Of a stretch of DNA of 15,298 nt, positions 5,757-12,064 are shown in pieces; within the stretch, counting starts at the first letter, position 1, and the number at the start of each line of letters is the position of its first letter. The notes under the pieces were generated by a model. The model saw nothing but the letters and a program-made list of their open reading frames with translations, did no database searches and was not told the origin of the DNA. The DNA lies in NCBI GenBank assembly GCA_910577655.1, contig CAJTOW010000096.1, positions 1 through 15,298 on the forward strand, written 5' to 3'. This DNA is from an uncultured Lachnospiraceae bacterium. Lineage in GTDB: Bacteria > Bacillota > Clostridia > Lachnospirales > Lachnospiraceae. The position numbers and the translations under genes are program-made.

Positions 5757-6675
5757 GCAGGAGAGATGGTCTCTGGGAATGCCAGGAGATGAAAGTGGGT
5801 GTCTGGATGGGAAGTCTGCGGGAATGCCAGGAAATGAGAGCCGGTGTCTGGATGGGAAGTCTGCGGGAATGCCAGGAGATGAAAGTCGACATCTGGATGG
5901 GAAGTCTGCGGGAATGCCAGGAAATGAAAGCCGGTGTCTGGCGGAAATGTTGGGAGAGGATGAGCGGCTCGATGACCTGCAGCGGAACGGATATCATATC
6001 ATCCAGAAAAAGGATGGCTTCTGCTTTGGCATGGACGCGGTTCTTTTGTCGGGGTTTGCCTGGGCGAAGAGGGGGGAGCGGGTGCTGGACTTAGGGACAG
6101 GCACCGGGATCATCCCGATTCTTCTGGAGGCCAAGACGGAAGGGGAGCATTTTACCGGTCTGGAGATTCAGGAGGAGATCGTGGATATGGCGCACCGGAG
6201 CGTCCGGCTCAACGGGCTGGAGGAGCGGGTGTCAATTGTACATGGAGATATCAGGGAAGCCAGCCGGATATTCGGCAGGGCTTCTTTTGATGTGGTGACA
6301 TCCAATCCGCCTTATATGAATGACCGGCATGGGCTGAAGAATCCGGAGCTTCCCAAAGCCATCGCCCGCCATGAGGTGCTTTGTACCCTGGAGGATGTGG
6401 TGCGGGAGACGGCGGCTGTGCTGAAGCCTGGGGGAAGGTTTTACCTGGTTCACAGGCCGCGGCGTCTGGCGGAGATTATTTCGGTGCTGCGGGAGTACCG
6501 GCTGGAGCCGAAGCGTATGAAGCTGGTGCATCCTTTCGTGGACCGGGAAGCTAATATGGTGCTTATTGAGGCGGCCCGGAGTGGAGGTGTCATGATGAAG
6601 GTGGAAGCGCCGGTGATCGTATTTAAGGCACCGGGAGTGTATACGGAGGAAATGTATACAACTTATGGGTATTAG
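5749..6675 (+). CDS. tRNA1(Val) adenine-N6 methyltransferase family (TrmN6/YabB-like) with repeat-bearing N-terminus
   Basis: An S-adenosylmethionine-dependent methyltransferase related to TrmN6, which methylates A37 of tRNA1(Val) in E. coli, and to B. subtilis YabB. Seen: DLGTGTG (114-120, motif I) and SNPPY (185-189, the N6-adenine NPPY motif). The family's usual beginning, EDERLDDLQRNGY, starts near residue 70. The first 66 residues are a 15-residue repeat, GMPG(D/N)ESxxLDGKSA, from the tandem DNA repeat at 5775-5940. Two starts are possible. ATG 5749 overlaps the ricT stop and gives 308 residues, but its AAGGAAGG (5727-5734) is 14 bases away. ATG 5947 gives 242 residues, the normal family size, with only a weak GGCGG before it. 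I list the longer form because the frame stays open through all repeats, but the repeat part may not be translated. Confidence 0.85.
   Translation: MSKQERWSLGMPGDESGCLDGKSAGMPGNESRCLDGKSAGMPGDESRHLDGKSAGMPGNESRCLAEMLGEDERLDDLQRNGYHIIQKKDGFCFGMDAVLLSGFAWAKRGERVLDLGTGTGIIPILLEAKTEGEHFTGLEIQEEIVDMAHRSVRLNGLEERVSIVHGDIREASRIFGRASFDVVTSNPPYMNDRHGLKNPELPKAIARHEVLCTLEDVVRETAAVLKPGGRFYLVHRPRRLAEIISVLREYRLEPKRMKLVHPFVDREANMVLIEAARSGGVMMKVEAPVIVFKAPGVYTEEMYTTYGY
5775..5940 (+). repeat. 45-bp tandem repeat, about 3.7 copies
   Basis: The units are 5775-5819, 5820-5864, 5865-5909 and a partial 5910-5940. They start GGGAATGCCAGGA(G/A)ATGA and end TGGATGGGAAGTCTGC. Differences are few and partly alternate: units 1 and 3 have AGGAGATGAAAGT, units 2 and 4 AGGAAATGA(G/A)AGCC. 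This suggests duplication of a 90-bp dimer. The period is a multiple of three, so the trmN6 frame stays open whatever the copy number. Confidence 0.95.
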
Positions 6676-6727
6676 GAGATATGCGCAGGTTGTGTGGGAC
6701 GAAAGGGGAAGGATGTGAGACTGGATT

Positions 6728-7711
6728 ATGGATGAGTTGAGTAAAGACGGGTATAAATTGCGTGAGAAGCCCAGTGTCAGTGATCCTGATAAGGGTGACG
6801 GGAAAGGGCTGGGAGGATCCGGGGAGAAGGGTACAGAGTGCGGCACAAAGAATGTGACCGGTAAAACCGCAGGATGTTTGTATCTATGTGCGACCCCCAT
6901 CGGGAATCTGGAGGATATTACGCTGCGGGTTCTGCGGACTTTGAAAGAGGTGGATCTGATCGCGGCGGAGGATACACGGAACAGTCTGCGGCTGCTGAAT
7001 CATTTTGATATACGGACACCTCTGACCAGCTATCATGAGTACAATAAGTATGAGAAGGCCCGTTATCTGGTGGGGCAGATGCAGCAGGGAGTGGATGTGG
7101 CCCTGGTGACGGACGCGGGGACGCCGGGGATCTCGGATCCGGGGGAGGAGCTGGTGCGGCAGTGCTATGAGGCGGGAATCCATGTGACTTCCCTGCCGGG
7201 GCCTGCGGCCTGTGTCACAGCCCTGACGGTTTCCGGGTTATCCACAAGGAGATTCTGTTTTGAGGCATTTCTTCCACATAATAAGAAGGAACGGCAGTGG
7301 ATTCTGGAGGAACTGAAAGAGGAGACGCGAACGATTGTGATCTATGAGGCGCCTCATCATCTGGTGGAGACCTTGAAGGAACTGGGGCAGGTTCTGGGCG
7401 GGGAGCGGCAGATCCGCCTGTGCCGTGAGCTGACCAAGCGGTATGAGGAGGTGTATGCCAACACTATTGCCGGGGCTCTGGAGTATTATGAGAGTCGAGA
7501 GCCCAGGGGGGAGTACGTGCTGGTCATAGAGGGACGCAGCATGGAGGAGATCCGGCAGGATCAGCAGAGATCCTGGGAGGCCATGAGCTTAAAAGAGCAT
7601 ATGGAGCTGTATCTGTCCCAGGGCGTTGACCGGAAGGAGGCAATGAAGCTGGTGGCCAGGGACAGGGGAGTCAGGAAAAGGGATGTGTACAGAGAACTGA
7701 ATGTGGAGTGA
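6728..7711 (+). CDS. rsmI: 16S rRNA (cytidine(1402)-2'-O)-methyltransferase RsmI
   Basis: A tetrapyrrole-methylase-fold enzyme that 2'-O-methylates C1402 in the decoding centre of 16S rRNA using S-adenosylmethionine. Seen: LYLCATPIGNLEDITLR (51-67), AAEDTR (79-84), VTDAGTPGISDPGEELV (127-143) and SLPGPAA (155-161), the family signatures in order. The C-terminus, DRGVRKRDVYRELN, is also typical. From ATG 6728 the protein has 327 residues, some 40 more than usual. The extra N-terminal part is hydrophilic and glycine/lysine-rich, and no close ribosome site precedes ATG 6728. An in-frame GTG at 6854 would give 285 residues and start just before the conserved domain, but also lacks a clear ribosome site. 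The enzyme call is firm; the start is not. It closes the holB-ricT-trmN6 unit, all translation- or replication-related. Confidence 0.93.
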   Translation: MDELSKDGYKLREKPSVSDPDKGDGKGLGGSGEKGTECGTKNVTGKTAGCLYLCATPIGNLEDITLRVLRTLKEVDLIAAEDTRNSLRLLNHFDIRTPLTSYHEYNKYEKARYLVGQMQQGVDVALVTDAGTPGISDPGEELVRQCYEAGIHVTSLPGPAACVTALTVSGLSTRRFCFEAFLPHNKKERQWILEELKEETRTIVIYEAPHHLVETLKELGQVLGGERQIRLCRELTKRYEEVYANTIAGALEYYESREPRGEYVLVIEGRSMEEIRQDQQRSWEAMSLKEHMELYLSQGVDRKEAMKLVARDRGVRKRDVYRELNVE

Positions 7712-7782
7712 CAGATGCCGGGGCTGTTCTGGTTTGGCCGGGATATCTGGAATGTGACAATATCTGCCGGGAAGGAGGTCTT

Positions 7783-9369
7783 ATGGGAAATTATCTGAAT
7801 GTGGGAAATGATGGATTCCGGTCCATGACCAATGGGATCTATGTGGACAAGACGGAGTTGATTGCCTTTATCAATCAGACGCTGGGGACAACGGATAGAC
7901 TTACTTGTGTAAGCAGGCCCCGCCGTTTTGGCAAGTCCTATGCTGCCCAGATGCTCTGTGCCTACTATGACAGAAGCTGTGATTCGGAGGGATTGTTTGA
8001 GAGGTACAGGATTGCTGGGGATCCGTCCTTTAGGAAGCATTTGAACCAGTATGATGTCATTTATCTGGATATTACCTGGTTTATCTCAATCGTGGATCAT
8101 ATCCGGGATACTGTGTTATATCTGCAGGAAAAGGTAATGGAGGAGCTGTATCTGGCTTATCCTGAGGCGAAAGGGGAGCGGACCCTTCCGGAAACCCTTG
8201 CCAGGATCAACGGGATGACCGGAAGGAAATTCATCGTGATTATTGATGAGTGGGATGCATTGTTCCGGGAGGCTAAGGAGGATCATACACTTCAGGAGGA
8301 ATATATCCGGCTTTTGCGGGGATTATTCAAAAGCAGTGGTTTGACAGACAGAATGATCGCAGGGGCTTATATGACAGGGATCCTGCCGATCAAAAAGTAT
8401 GGAACACAGTCTGCCATAACAGATTTCCGGGAGTATACCATGATTGCTCCCAAGAGGCTTGCGAAGTATGTGGGTTTTACGGAGCCGGAGGTGAGGGAGC
8501 TGTGCCAGCGGTATCATATGGATTTTGCGGAGGCAAAGCGGTGGTATGACGGGTATTCTTTCAGCCGGATCCAGTCGGTCTACAGTCCGAATTCAGTGAT
8601 AGAGGCTATAAAAAATGAGGAATTTGGGGATTACTGGACTCAGACGGAAACTTATGCATCTCTGCAGGTTTATATTGATCTGGATGAGGATGGACTTAAG
8701 GAGGCGATTGTCCAGATGCTGGGCGGAGCACGTATCCGTATGGATGTGGGAACTTTTCAGAATGATATGACCAGCATCCGGCAGAAGGATGATGTGCTGA
8801 CATTGCTTATCCATCTGGGGTATCTGGCATACGATTCCACAGATAAATCCGTATTCATACCAAATGAGGAGGTACATCAGGAGTTTGTCCGGGCAGTTAG
8901 TACCGGACGGCACCAGGAGGTTGCAAGGCTGATCAGGAATTCGGATCTGCTTTTGGAGCGGACATTGAATATGGACGAGGAAGGAGTGGCGGCTGCTATT
9001 GAGGAGGCTCACAGAGTAGGAACCTCGCCTCTTTTCTATAATAATGAGCAGGCTCTCCGGAGTGTTATCCGTTTTGCTTATATAAGCTGTGTGGATGAGT
9101 TTATCAGGATTGAGGAGCTGGCTTCCGGGAAGGGGTATGCGGATGTAGTGTTTTTTCCAAAAAGGGCTTCTTCTATGCCGGTTCTGCTGATTGAACTGAA
9201 ATGGGACAAGACAGAGGATGGGGCGATCAGCCAGATCCGGAGGAATCATTATCCGGAGGTGCTTGCGGATTATGGCGGGGATATTCTTCTGGTAGGGATC
9301 AACTATCATGTGAAGAGTCAGAGACATTGCTGTAAGATAGAAAGGTACCGGATGGGGCGTATATCGTGA
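7783..9369 (+). CDS. AAA-ATPase-like / PD-(D/E)XK nuclease-fold protein
   Basis: A 528-residue protein with an N-terminal AAA-ATPase-like domain (type PF09820) and a C-terminal PD-(D/E)XK nuclease-like domain (type PF08011). The family is abundant and multicopy in gut Bacteroidetes and Clostridia and its role is not established. Seen: the Walker A variant RPRRFGKS (45-52), Walker B FIVIIDEWDALF (150-161), and near the end D454, ELK (471-473) and Q484, which fit the nuclease core D...ExK...Q. The ATG at 7783 is preceded by AAGGAGGT (7772-7779), a near-perfect ribosome site; longer frames overlapping rsmI lack one. It appears less GC-rich than its neighbours and interrupts a housekeeping stretch, so acquisition by transfer is plausible. 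Whether it cuts DNA or acts in defence is unknown. Confidence 0.88.
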   Translation: MGNYLNVGNDGFRSMTNGIYVDKTELIAFINQTLGTTDRLTCVSRPRRFGKSYAAQMLCAYYDRSCDSEGLFERYRIAGDPSFRKHLNQYDVIYLDITWFISIVDHIRDTVLYLQEKVMEELYLAYPEAKGERTLPETLARINGMTGRKFIVIIDEWDALFREAKEDHTLQEEYIRLLRGLFKSSGLTDRMIAGAYMTGILPIKKYGTQSAITDFREYTMIAPKRLAKYVGFTEPEVRELCQRYHMDFAEAKRWYDGYSFSRIQSVYSPNSVIEAIKNEEFGDYWTQTETYASLQVYIDLDEDGLKEAIVQMLGGARIRMDVGTFQNDMTSIRQKDDVLTLLIHLGYLAYDSTDKSVFIPNEEVHQEFVRAVSTGRHQEVARLIRNSDLLLERTLNMDEEGVAAAIEEAHRVGTSPLFYNNEQALRSVIRFAYISCVDEFIRIEELASGKGYADVVFFPKRASSMPVLLIELKWDKTEDGAISQIRRNHYPEVLADYGGDILLVGINYHVKSQRHCCKIERYRMGRIS

Positions 9370-9392
9370 AATGAGTCAGAGAAGGAGAAATC

Positions 9393-10157
9393 ATGTTGAG
9401 TGAACATTTACTTGAGGAGATCATCGGGATCGTCCACCAGTGTGGGGAGATCATGCTGAGTGCCACGGATATTGACAGGAAGATGCATCAGAAGACTGGA
9501 AAGGGGAATTTTGTGACAGAGTATGATTCCAGGGTGCAGCAGGTACTGGAGGAGAAGCTGCTGGCGCTGGTGCCGGGAGCGGTATTCCTGGGAGAGGAAG
9601 ACCAGATGGACCAGACGGATATTTCCAGGGGCTATGCATTTATCGTGGATCCCATTGACGGGACGGCTAATTTTACCAGGGGATATAATGTGAGCTGTAT
9701 CAGTGTGGCTCTGGCCCGTGACGGGAAGCCGGTGATGGGGGTGATCTATGACCCCTATCGGAAGGAGACTTATTATGGGGAGCGGGGGAAGGGCGCTTAC
9801 CGGAACGGGGAACAGATCCATGCTTCCCAGCGGACGCTGAAGGAGGGGCTGATCCTCTTTGGGACGGCGCCTTATCACCAGGATCTGATGAAGAAGTCTT
9901 TTGAGGTGGCGTACCGGTACATGTCCCGGGGGGAGGATCTGCGCAGAAGCGGATCTGCGGCCCTGGATCTGTGTGCCATCGCCAGCGGGAAGGCGGAATT
10001 CTATTTTGAGATGCGTCTCTGCCCCTGGGATTATGCGGCGGGGGCTCTGCTGGTGGAGGAGGCCGGAGGGATCGTCAGTGATCTGGAAGGAAATCCGGTG
10101 ACCTATGACCGGAAACAGACGGTGACGGCGAGAGGCCCGCAGGTGGAACTGTTGTGA
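9393..10157 (+). CDS. Inositol monophosphatase family protein
   Basis: A 254-residue Mg2+-dependent phosphatase of the inositol monophosphatase/SuhB family, cytosolic. Seen: GEED (67-70) and DPIDGTANFTRG (86-97), the metal-binding motifs, and near residue 208 WDYAAGALLVEEAGG, the second signature with the last metal aspartate. AAGGAG precedes the ATG at about six bases. The substrate in Clostridia is uncertain: inositol-1-phosphate, 3'-phosphoadenosine phosphate or a sugar phosphate are all handled in this family. It follows the nuclease-fold gene by 23 bp and is likely co-transcribed with it. A repeat-derived hairpin starts about 20 bp after its stop. Confidence 0.92.
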   Translation: MLSEHLLEEIIGIVHQCGEIMLSATDIDRKMHQKTGKGNFVTEYDSRVQQVLEEKLLALVPGAVFLGEEDQMDQTDISRGYAFIVDPIDGTANFTRGYNVSCISVALARDGKPVMGVIYDPYRKETYYGERGKGAYRNGEQIHASQRTLKEGLILFGTAPYHQDLMKKSFEVAYRYMSRGEDLRRSGSAALDLCAIASGKAEFYFEMRLCPWDYAAGALLVEEAGGIVSDLEGNPVTYDRKQTVTARGPQVELL

Positions 10158-10178
10158 ATGTTGTCAGGGATGTGAGCG

Positions 10179-10239
10179 AGACGGGTCATCTTCTTGCTCC
10201 GAAAAGCGCCAGGGACAAGAAGCCCGTCTAAACTGTTGC
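10179..10239 (+). repeat. Large hairpin related to the 47-bp mobile element
   Basis: AGACGGG (10179-10185) pairs with CCCGTCT (10223-10229), and CTTCTTG (10190-10196) with CAAGAAG (10216-10222), leaving a TCAT bulge and a 19-nt loop. It shares CATCTTCTTGC and GCCCGTCTNAACTGTTGC with the element at 11663-11709, which lacks the 24 nt between them here. Its right end ACTGTTGC resembles the family terminus, but I find no matching left end or 8-bp duplication. No T run follows, so it is not a classic terminator, although it could stabilise or end the suhB-like transcript. Confidence 0.6.
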
Positions 10240-10249
10240 ATCTGACAGT

Positions 10250-10387
10250 GTAACAGTTCAGATACCCCTTGAACTGTTACGGCATACGGCCATTTAGAAT
10301 CGCCTACGGCGATGGGCCGTATGCCCGCGGCCGCTATGTTTTCGTACGGTCAGCGCGGTGAACGCGCAGACCTATCTGAACTGTTAC
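10250..10387 (+). mobile_element. 138-bp MITE-like element upstream of the fab operon
   Basis: Perfect 12-bp terminal inverted repeats, GTAACAGTTCAG (10250-10261) and CTGAACTGTTAC (10376-10387), are flanked on both sides by the perfect 8-bp direct repeat CTGACAGT (10242-10249 and 10388-10395), a target-site duplication. Inside, the first 31 bp form an 11-bp hairpin of their own. Next comes GGCATACGGCC (10281-10291) paired with GGCCGTATGCC (10315-10325), enclosing ATCGCC-TAC-GGCGAT (10299-10313). A GCGCG/CGCGC stem lies at 10353-10367. There is no coding capacity. It sits about 40 bp upstream of the fabH promoter, between it and the suhB-like gene. Confidence 0.9.
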
Positions 10388-10427
10388 CTGACAGTTTCAT
10401 CTTTCGCAATTTGTCGTTGAAAACCTC

Positions 10428-10456
10428 TTGACAAATAGTGCCTCTGTCGGTAGAAT
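10428..10456 (+). promoter_or_regulatory. Promoter of the fab operon
   Basis: A perfect -35 TTGACA (10428-10433), a 17-bp spacer and TAGAAT (10451-10456; 5/6) make the strongest promoter in the window. Transcription should start near 10463, about 70 nt before fabH. Confidence 0.85.
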
Positions 10457-10469
10457 AAGGAAATAAAAC

Positions 10470-10482
10470 TTTGATATTCAAA
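10470..10482 (+). promoter_or_regulatory. FabT-like operator in the fab leader
   Basis: The palindrome TTTGATATTCAAA resembles the published FabT operator of streptococci and lactococci (TTTGATTATCAAA core). It lies just downstream of the predicted transcript start, where a bound MarR-type repressor would block initiation. A second TTTGA follows at 10486-10490. No regulator gene is adjacent, although a marR/fabT gene often precedes fabH in related operons. Confidence 0.6.
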
Positions 10483-10531
10483 ACATTTGAAAATAAAACT
10501 AAAATTAAGAGTAGTTCTTAAGGATGGGATT

Positions 10532-11494
10532 ATGACAGCGAGGATTATTGGAACCGGTTCATATGTGCCGGAGAGGATTGTTAAGAATGAGGATTTAGCA
10601 AAGATCGTGGAGACGTCGGATGAGTGGATCGTCAGCAGGACAGGGATTCATGAGCGGCGTGTGGCGGTGGAGGAGGGAACCTCCCACATGGCTGTGGAGG
10701 CTGCAAAGAAGGCCCTGGCAGATGCGGGGGTCGGAGCGGAGGAGCTGGATATCATCCTCCTGGCTACTTCTTCACCGGATTACTGTTTCCCGGCAGGGGC
10801 CTGCGAGGTGCAGGCTGAGATCGGAGCGGTGAATGCGGTGGCTTATGACATCAGCGCCGCCTGCTCGGGGTTCATCTTCGCTATGAACACGGTGTATGGA
10901 TTTATGAAGGCGGGGATCTACAGGACTGCCCTGGTGATCGGCGCGGATTGTCTCAGCAAGCTGACGGACTGGTCGGACCGGAGTACCTGTGTGTTGTTTG
11001 GGGACGCGGCCGGAGCGGCTGTGATGAGAGCGGAGGAGACGGGTCTGGTACATATGACCATGGGTTCCGATGGCGTTAAGGGGCCGGTGCTCTCCTGCGT
11101 GGCCCGGACTACGGGAAATTTTGCCAACGGACGGATACCGGAGATCGGCTACATGTATATGGATGGCCAGGAGGTGTTTAAGTTCGCGGTGAAGAAGGTG
11201 CCGGACTGTGTGCGCCAGGTGCTGGAGGAGTCAGGGGTGCCCATAGATGAGATCAGATATTTTATCCTTCATCAGGCCAACTACCGGATCGTGGAGGCAG
11301 CGGCCAGACGGCTGAAGCAGCCTATGGAGAAATTCCCCATGAATATGGATAGGTATGGCAATACATCGGGAGCTACGATTCCTACCCTTCTGGATGATAT
11401 GAACCGGGCCGGGAAGCTGGAACGGGGCGACAAAATCGTAATCGCCGGATTCGGCGCAGGGCTGACCTGGGGAGCGGCGCTGGTTGAGTGGTAA
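10532..11494 (+). CDS. fabH: 3-oxoacyl-ACP synthase III (KAS III)
   Basis: A 320-residue condensing enzyme that starts fatty acid synthesis by joining an acyl-CoA primer to malonyl-ACP. Seen: the catalytic triad C111 in AYDISAACSGF, H247 in ILHQAN and N277 in RYGNTSGATIP, all in the standard contexts. The ATG at 10532 follows AAGGA (10520-10524) at seven bases and begins MTARIIGTGSYVPE, the normal family start. A longer frame back to 10487 would run into the operator region and has no ribosome site. First gene of the fab operon, under the promoter at 10428-10456. The 290-bp gap to acpP is large for this operon and carries a mobile element. Confidence 0.96.
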   Translation: MTARIIGTGSYVPERIVKNEDLAKIVETSDEWIVSRTGIHERRVAVEEGTSHMAVEAAKKALADAGVGAEELDIILLATSSPDYCFPAGACEVQAEIGAVNAVAYDISAACSGFIFAMNTVYGFMKAGIYRTALVIGADCLSKLTDWSDRSTCVLFGDAAGAAVMRAEETGLVHMTMGSDGVKGPVLSCVARTTGNFANGRIPEIGYMYMDGQEVFKFAVKKVPDCVRQVLEESGVPIDEIRYFILHQANYRIVEAAARRLKQPMEKFPMNMDRYGNTSGATIPTLLDDMNRAGKLERGDKIVIAGFGAGLTWGAALVEW

Positions 11495-11651
11495 GTCTGG
11501 TAAAAGCAGTAACCGTTAAGAGGAGAGAGACTTTCCAGAAAACTGTTTAAATATGTAAATCCGTCCGTCAGCCGGATGCAGGCTACAGAGACAGCGTGCG
11601 GTCAGCGGATGTGATATAAGTGAACATCTGGCAGGGGATTTTTAGCCTGGT

Positions 11652-11726
11652 GTGAACAAATAGTAACAGTCCAGACATGCCATCTTCTTGCGCCCGTCTT
11701 AACTGTTGCAACAAATACCTGTTCAC
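11652..11726 (+). promoter_or_regulatory. Inverted repeat GTGAACA/TGTTCAC split by a mobile element
   Basis: GTGAACA (11652-11658) and TGTTCAC (11720-11726) are perfect complements. Removing the 47-bp element and one AACAAATA copy leaves them six bases apart, a 20-bp site of the kind bound by dimeric regulators, or a small hairpin. CCTGT (11718-11722) also pairs with ACAGG (11735-11739), so the site is within a structured stretch ahead of acpP. Confidence 0.45.
11663..11709 (+). mobile_element. 47-bp MITE-like element between fabH and acpP
   Basis: It begins GTAACAGTCCAGAC (11663-11676) and ends GTCTTAACTGTTGC (11696-11709), inverted repeats matching at 11 of 14 positions. It is flanked by the perfect 8-bp direct repeat AACAAATA (11655-11662 and 11710-11717). 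The interior shares CATCTTCTTGC and GCCCGTCT with the hairpin at 10179-10239. It shares terminal motif and duplication length with the elements at 2480, 10250 and 14002 but has a different interior. Confidence 0.78.
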
Positions 11727-11784
11727 TTGGGGGGACAGGTAATAACCTCAAAATTATTTAGAAAAATAAAAGGAGAAAAAGACT

Positions 11785-12018
11785 ATGTTAGAGAAAATGA
11801 AAGAGATTATCGCAGAGCAGCTGAGTGTGGATGCAGACAGCATTGATGAGAATTCTTCCTTTAAGGATGATCTGGGCGCGGATTCCCTGGATCTGTTTGA
11901 GCTGGTGATGGCTCTGGAGGATGAGTATTCTGTGGAGATTCCGTCTGAGGATCTGCAGAATCTGCTGACAGTTGGTGCAGTTATGAACTATCTGAAGGAG
12001 AAAGGCGTAGAGGCTTAA
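11785..12018 (+). CDS. acpP: Acyl carrier protein
   Basis: A 77-residue acidic carrier protein that holds growing acyl chains on a 4'-phosphopantetheine arm. The attachment serine is S34 in DDLGADSLD, the standard context, and the length is typical. AAAAGGAG precedes the ATG at about eight bases. It lies between fabH and fabK. The structured, element-bearing region upstream may allow acpP, needed in large excess over the enzymes, to be expressed differently from fabH. Confidence 0.97.
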   Translation: MLEKMKEIIAEQLSVDADSIDENSSFKDDLGADSLDLFELVMALEDEYSVEIPSEDLQNLLTVGAVMNYLKEKGVEA

Positions 12019-12064
12019 TCGTGGCTGGAAGTCAGTCTGGCTTTTGCGTATTTTGGAGGAATCT

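Noticed and set aside
5775..5940. Possible CRISPR array
   Set aside because: The repeats are directly adjacent with no unique spacers, and lie at the edge of a coding frame. No cas genes are present.
5789..6094. Second plus-strand frame through the 45-bp repeats
   Set aside because: The repeat unit lacks stops in several frames, so this frame is open by structure. It leaves the repeats into the wrong frame of trmN6.
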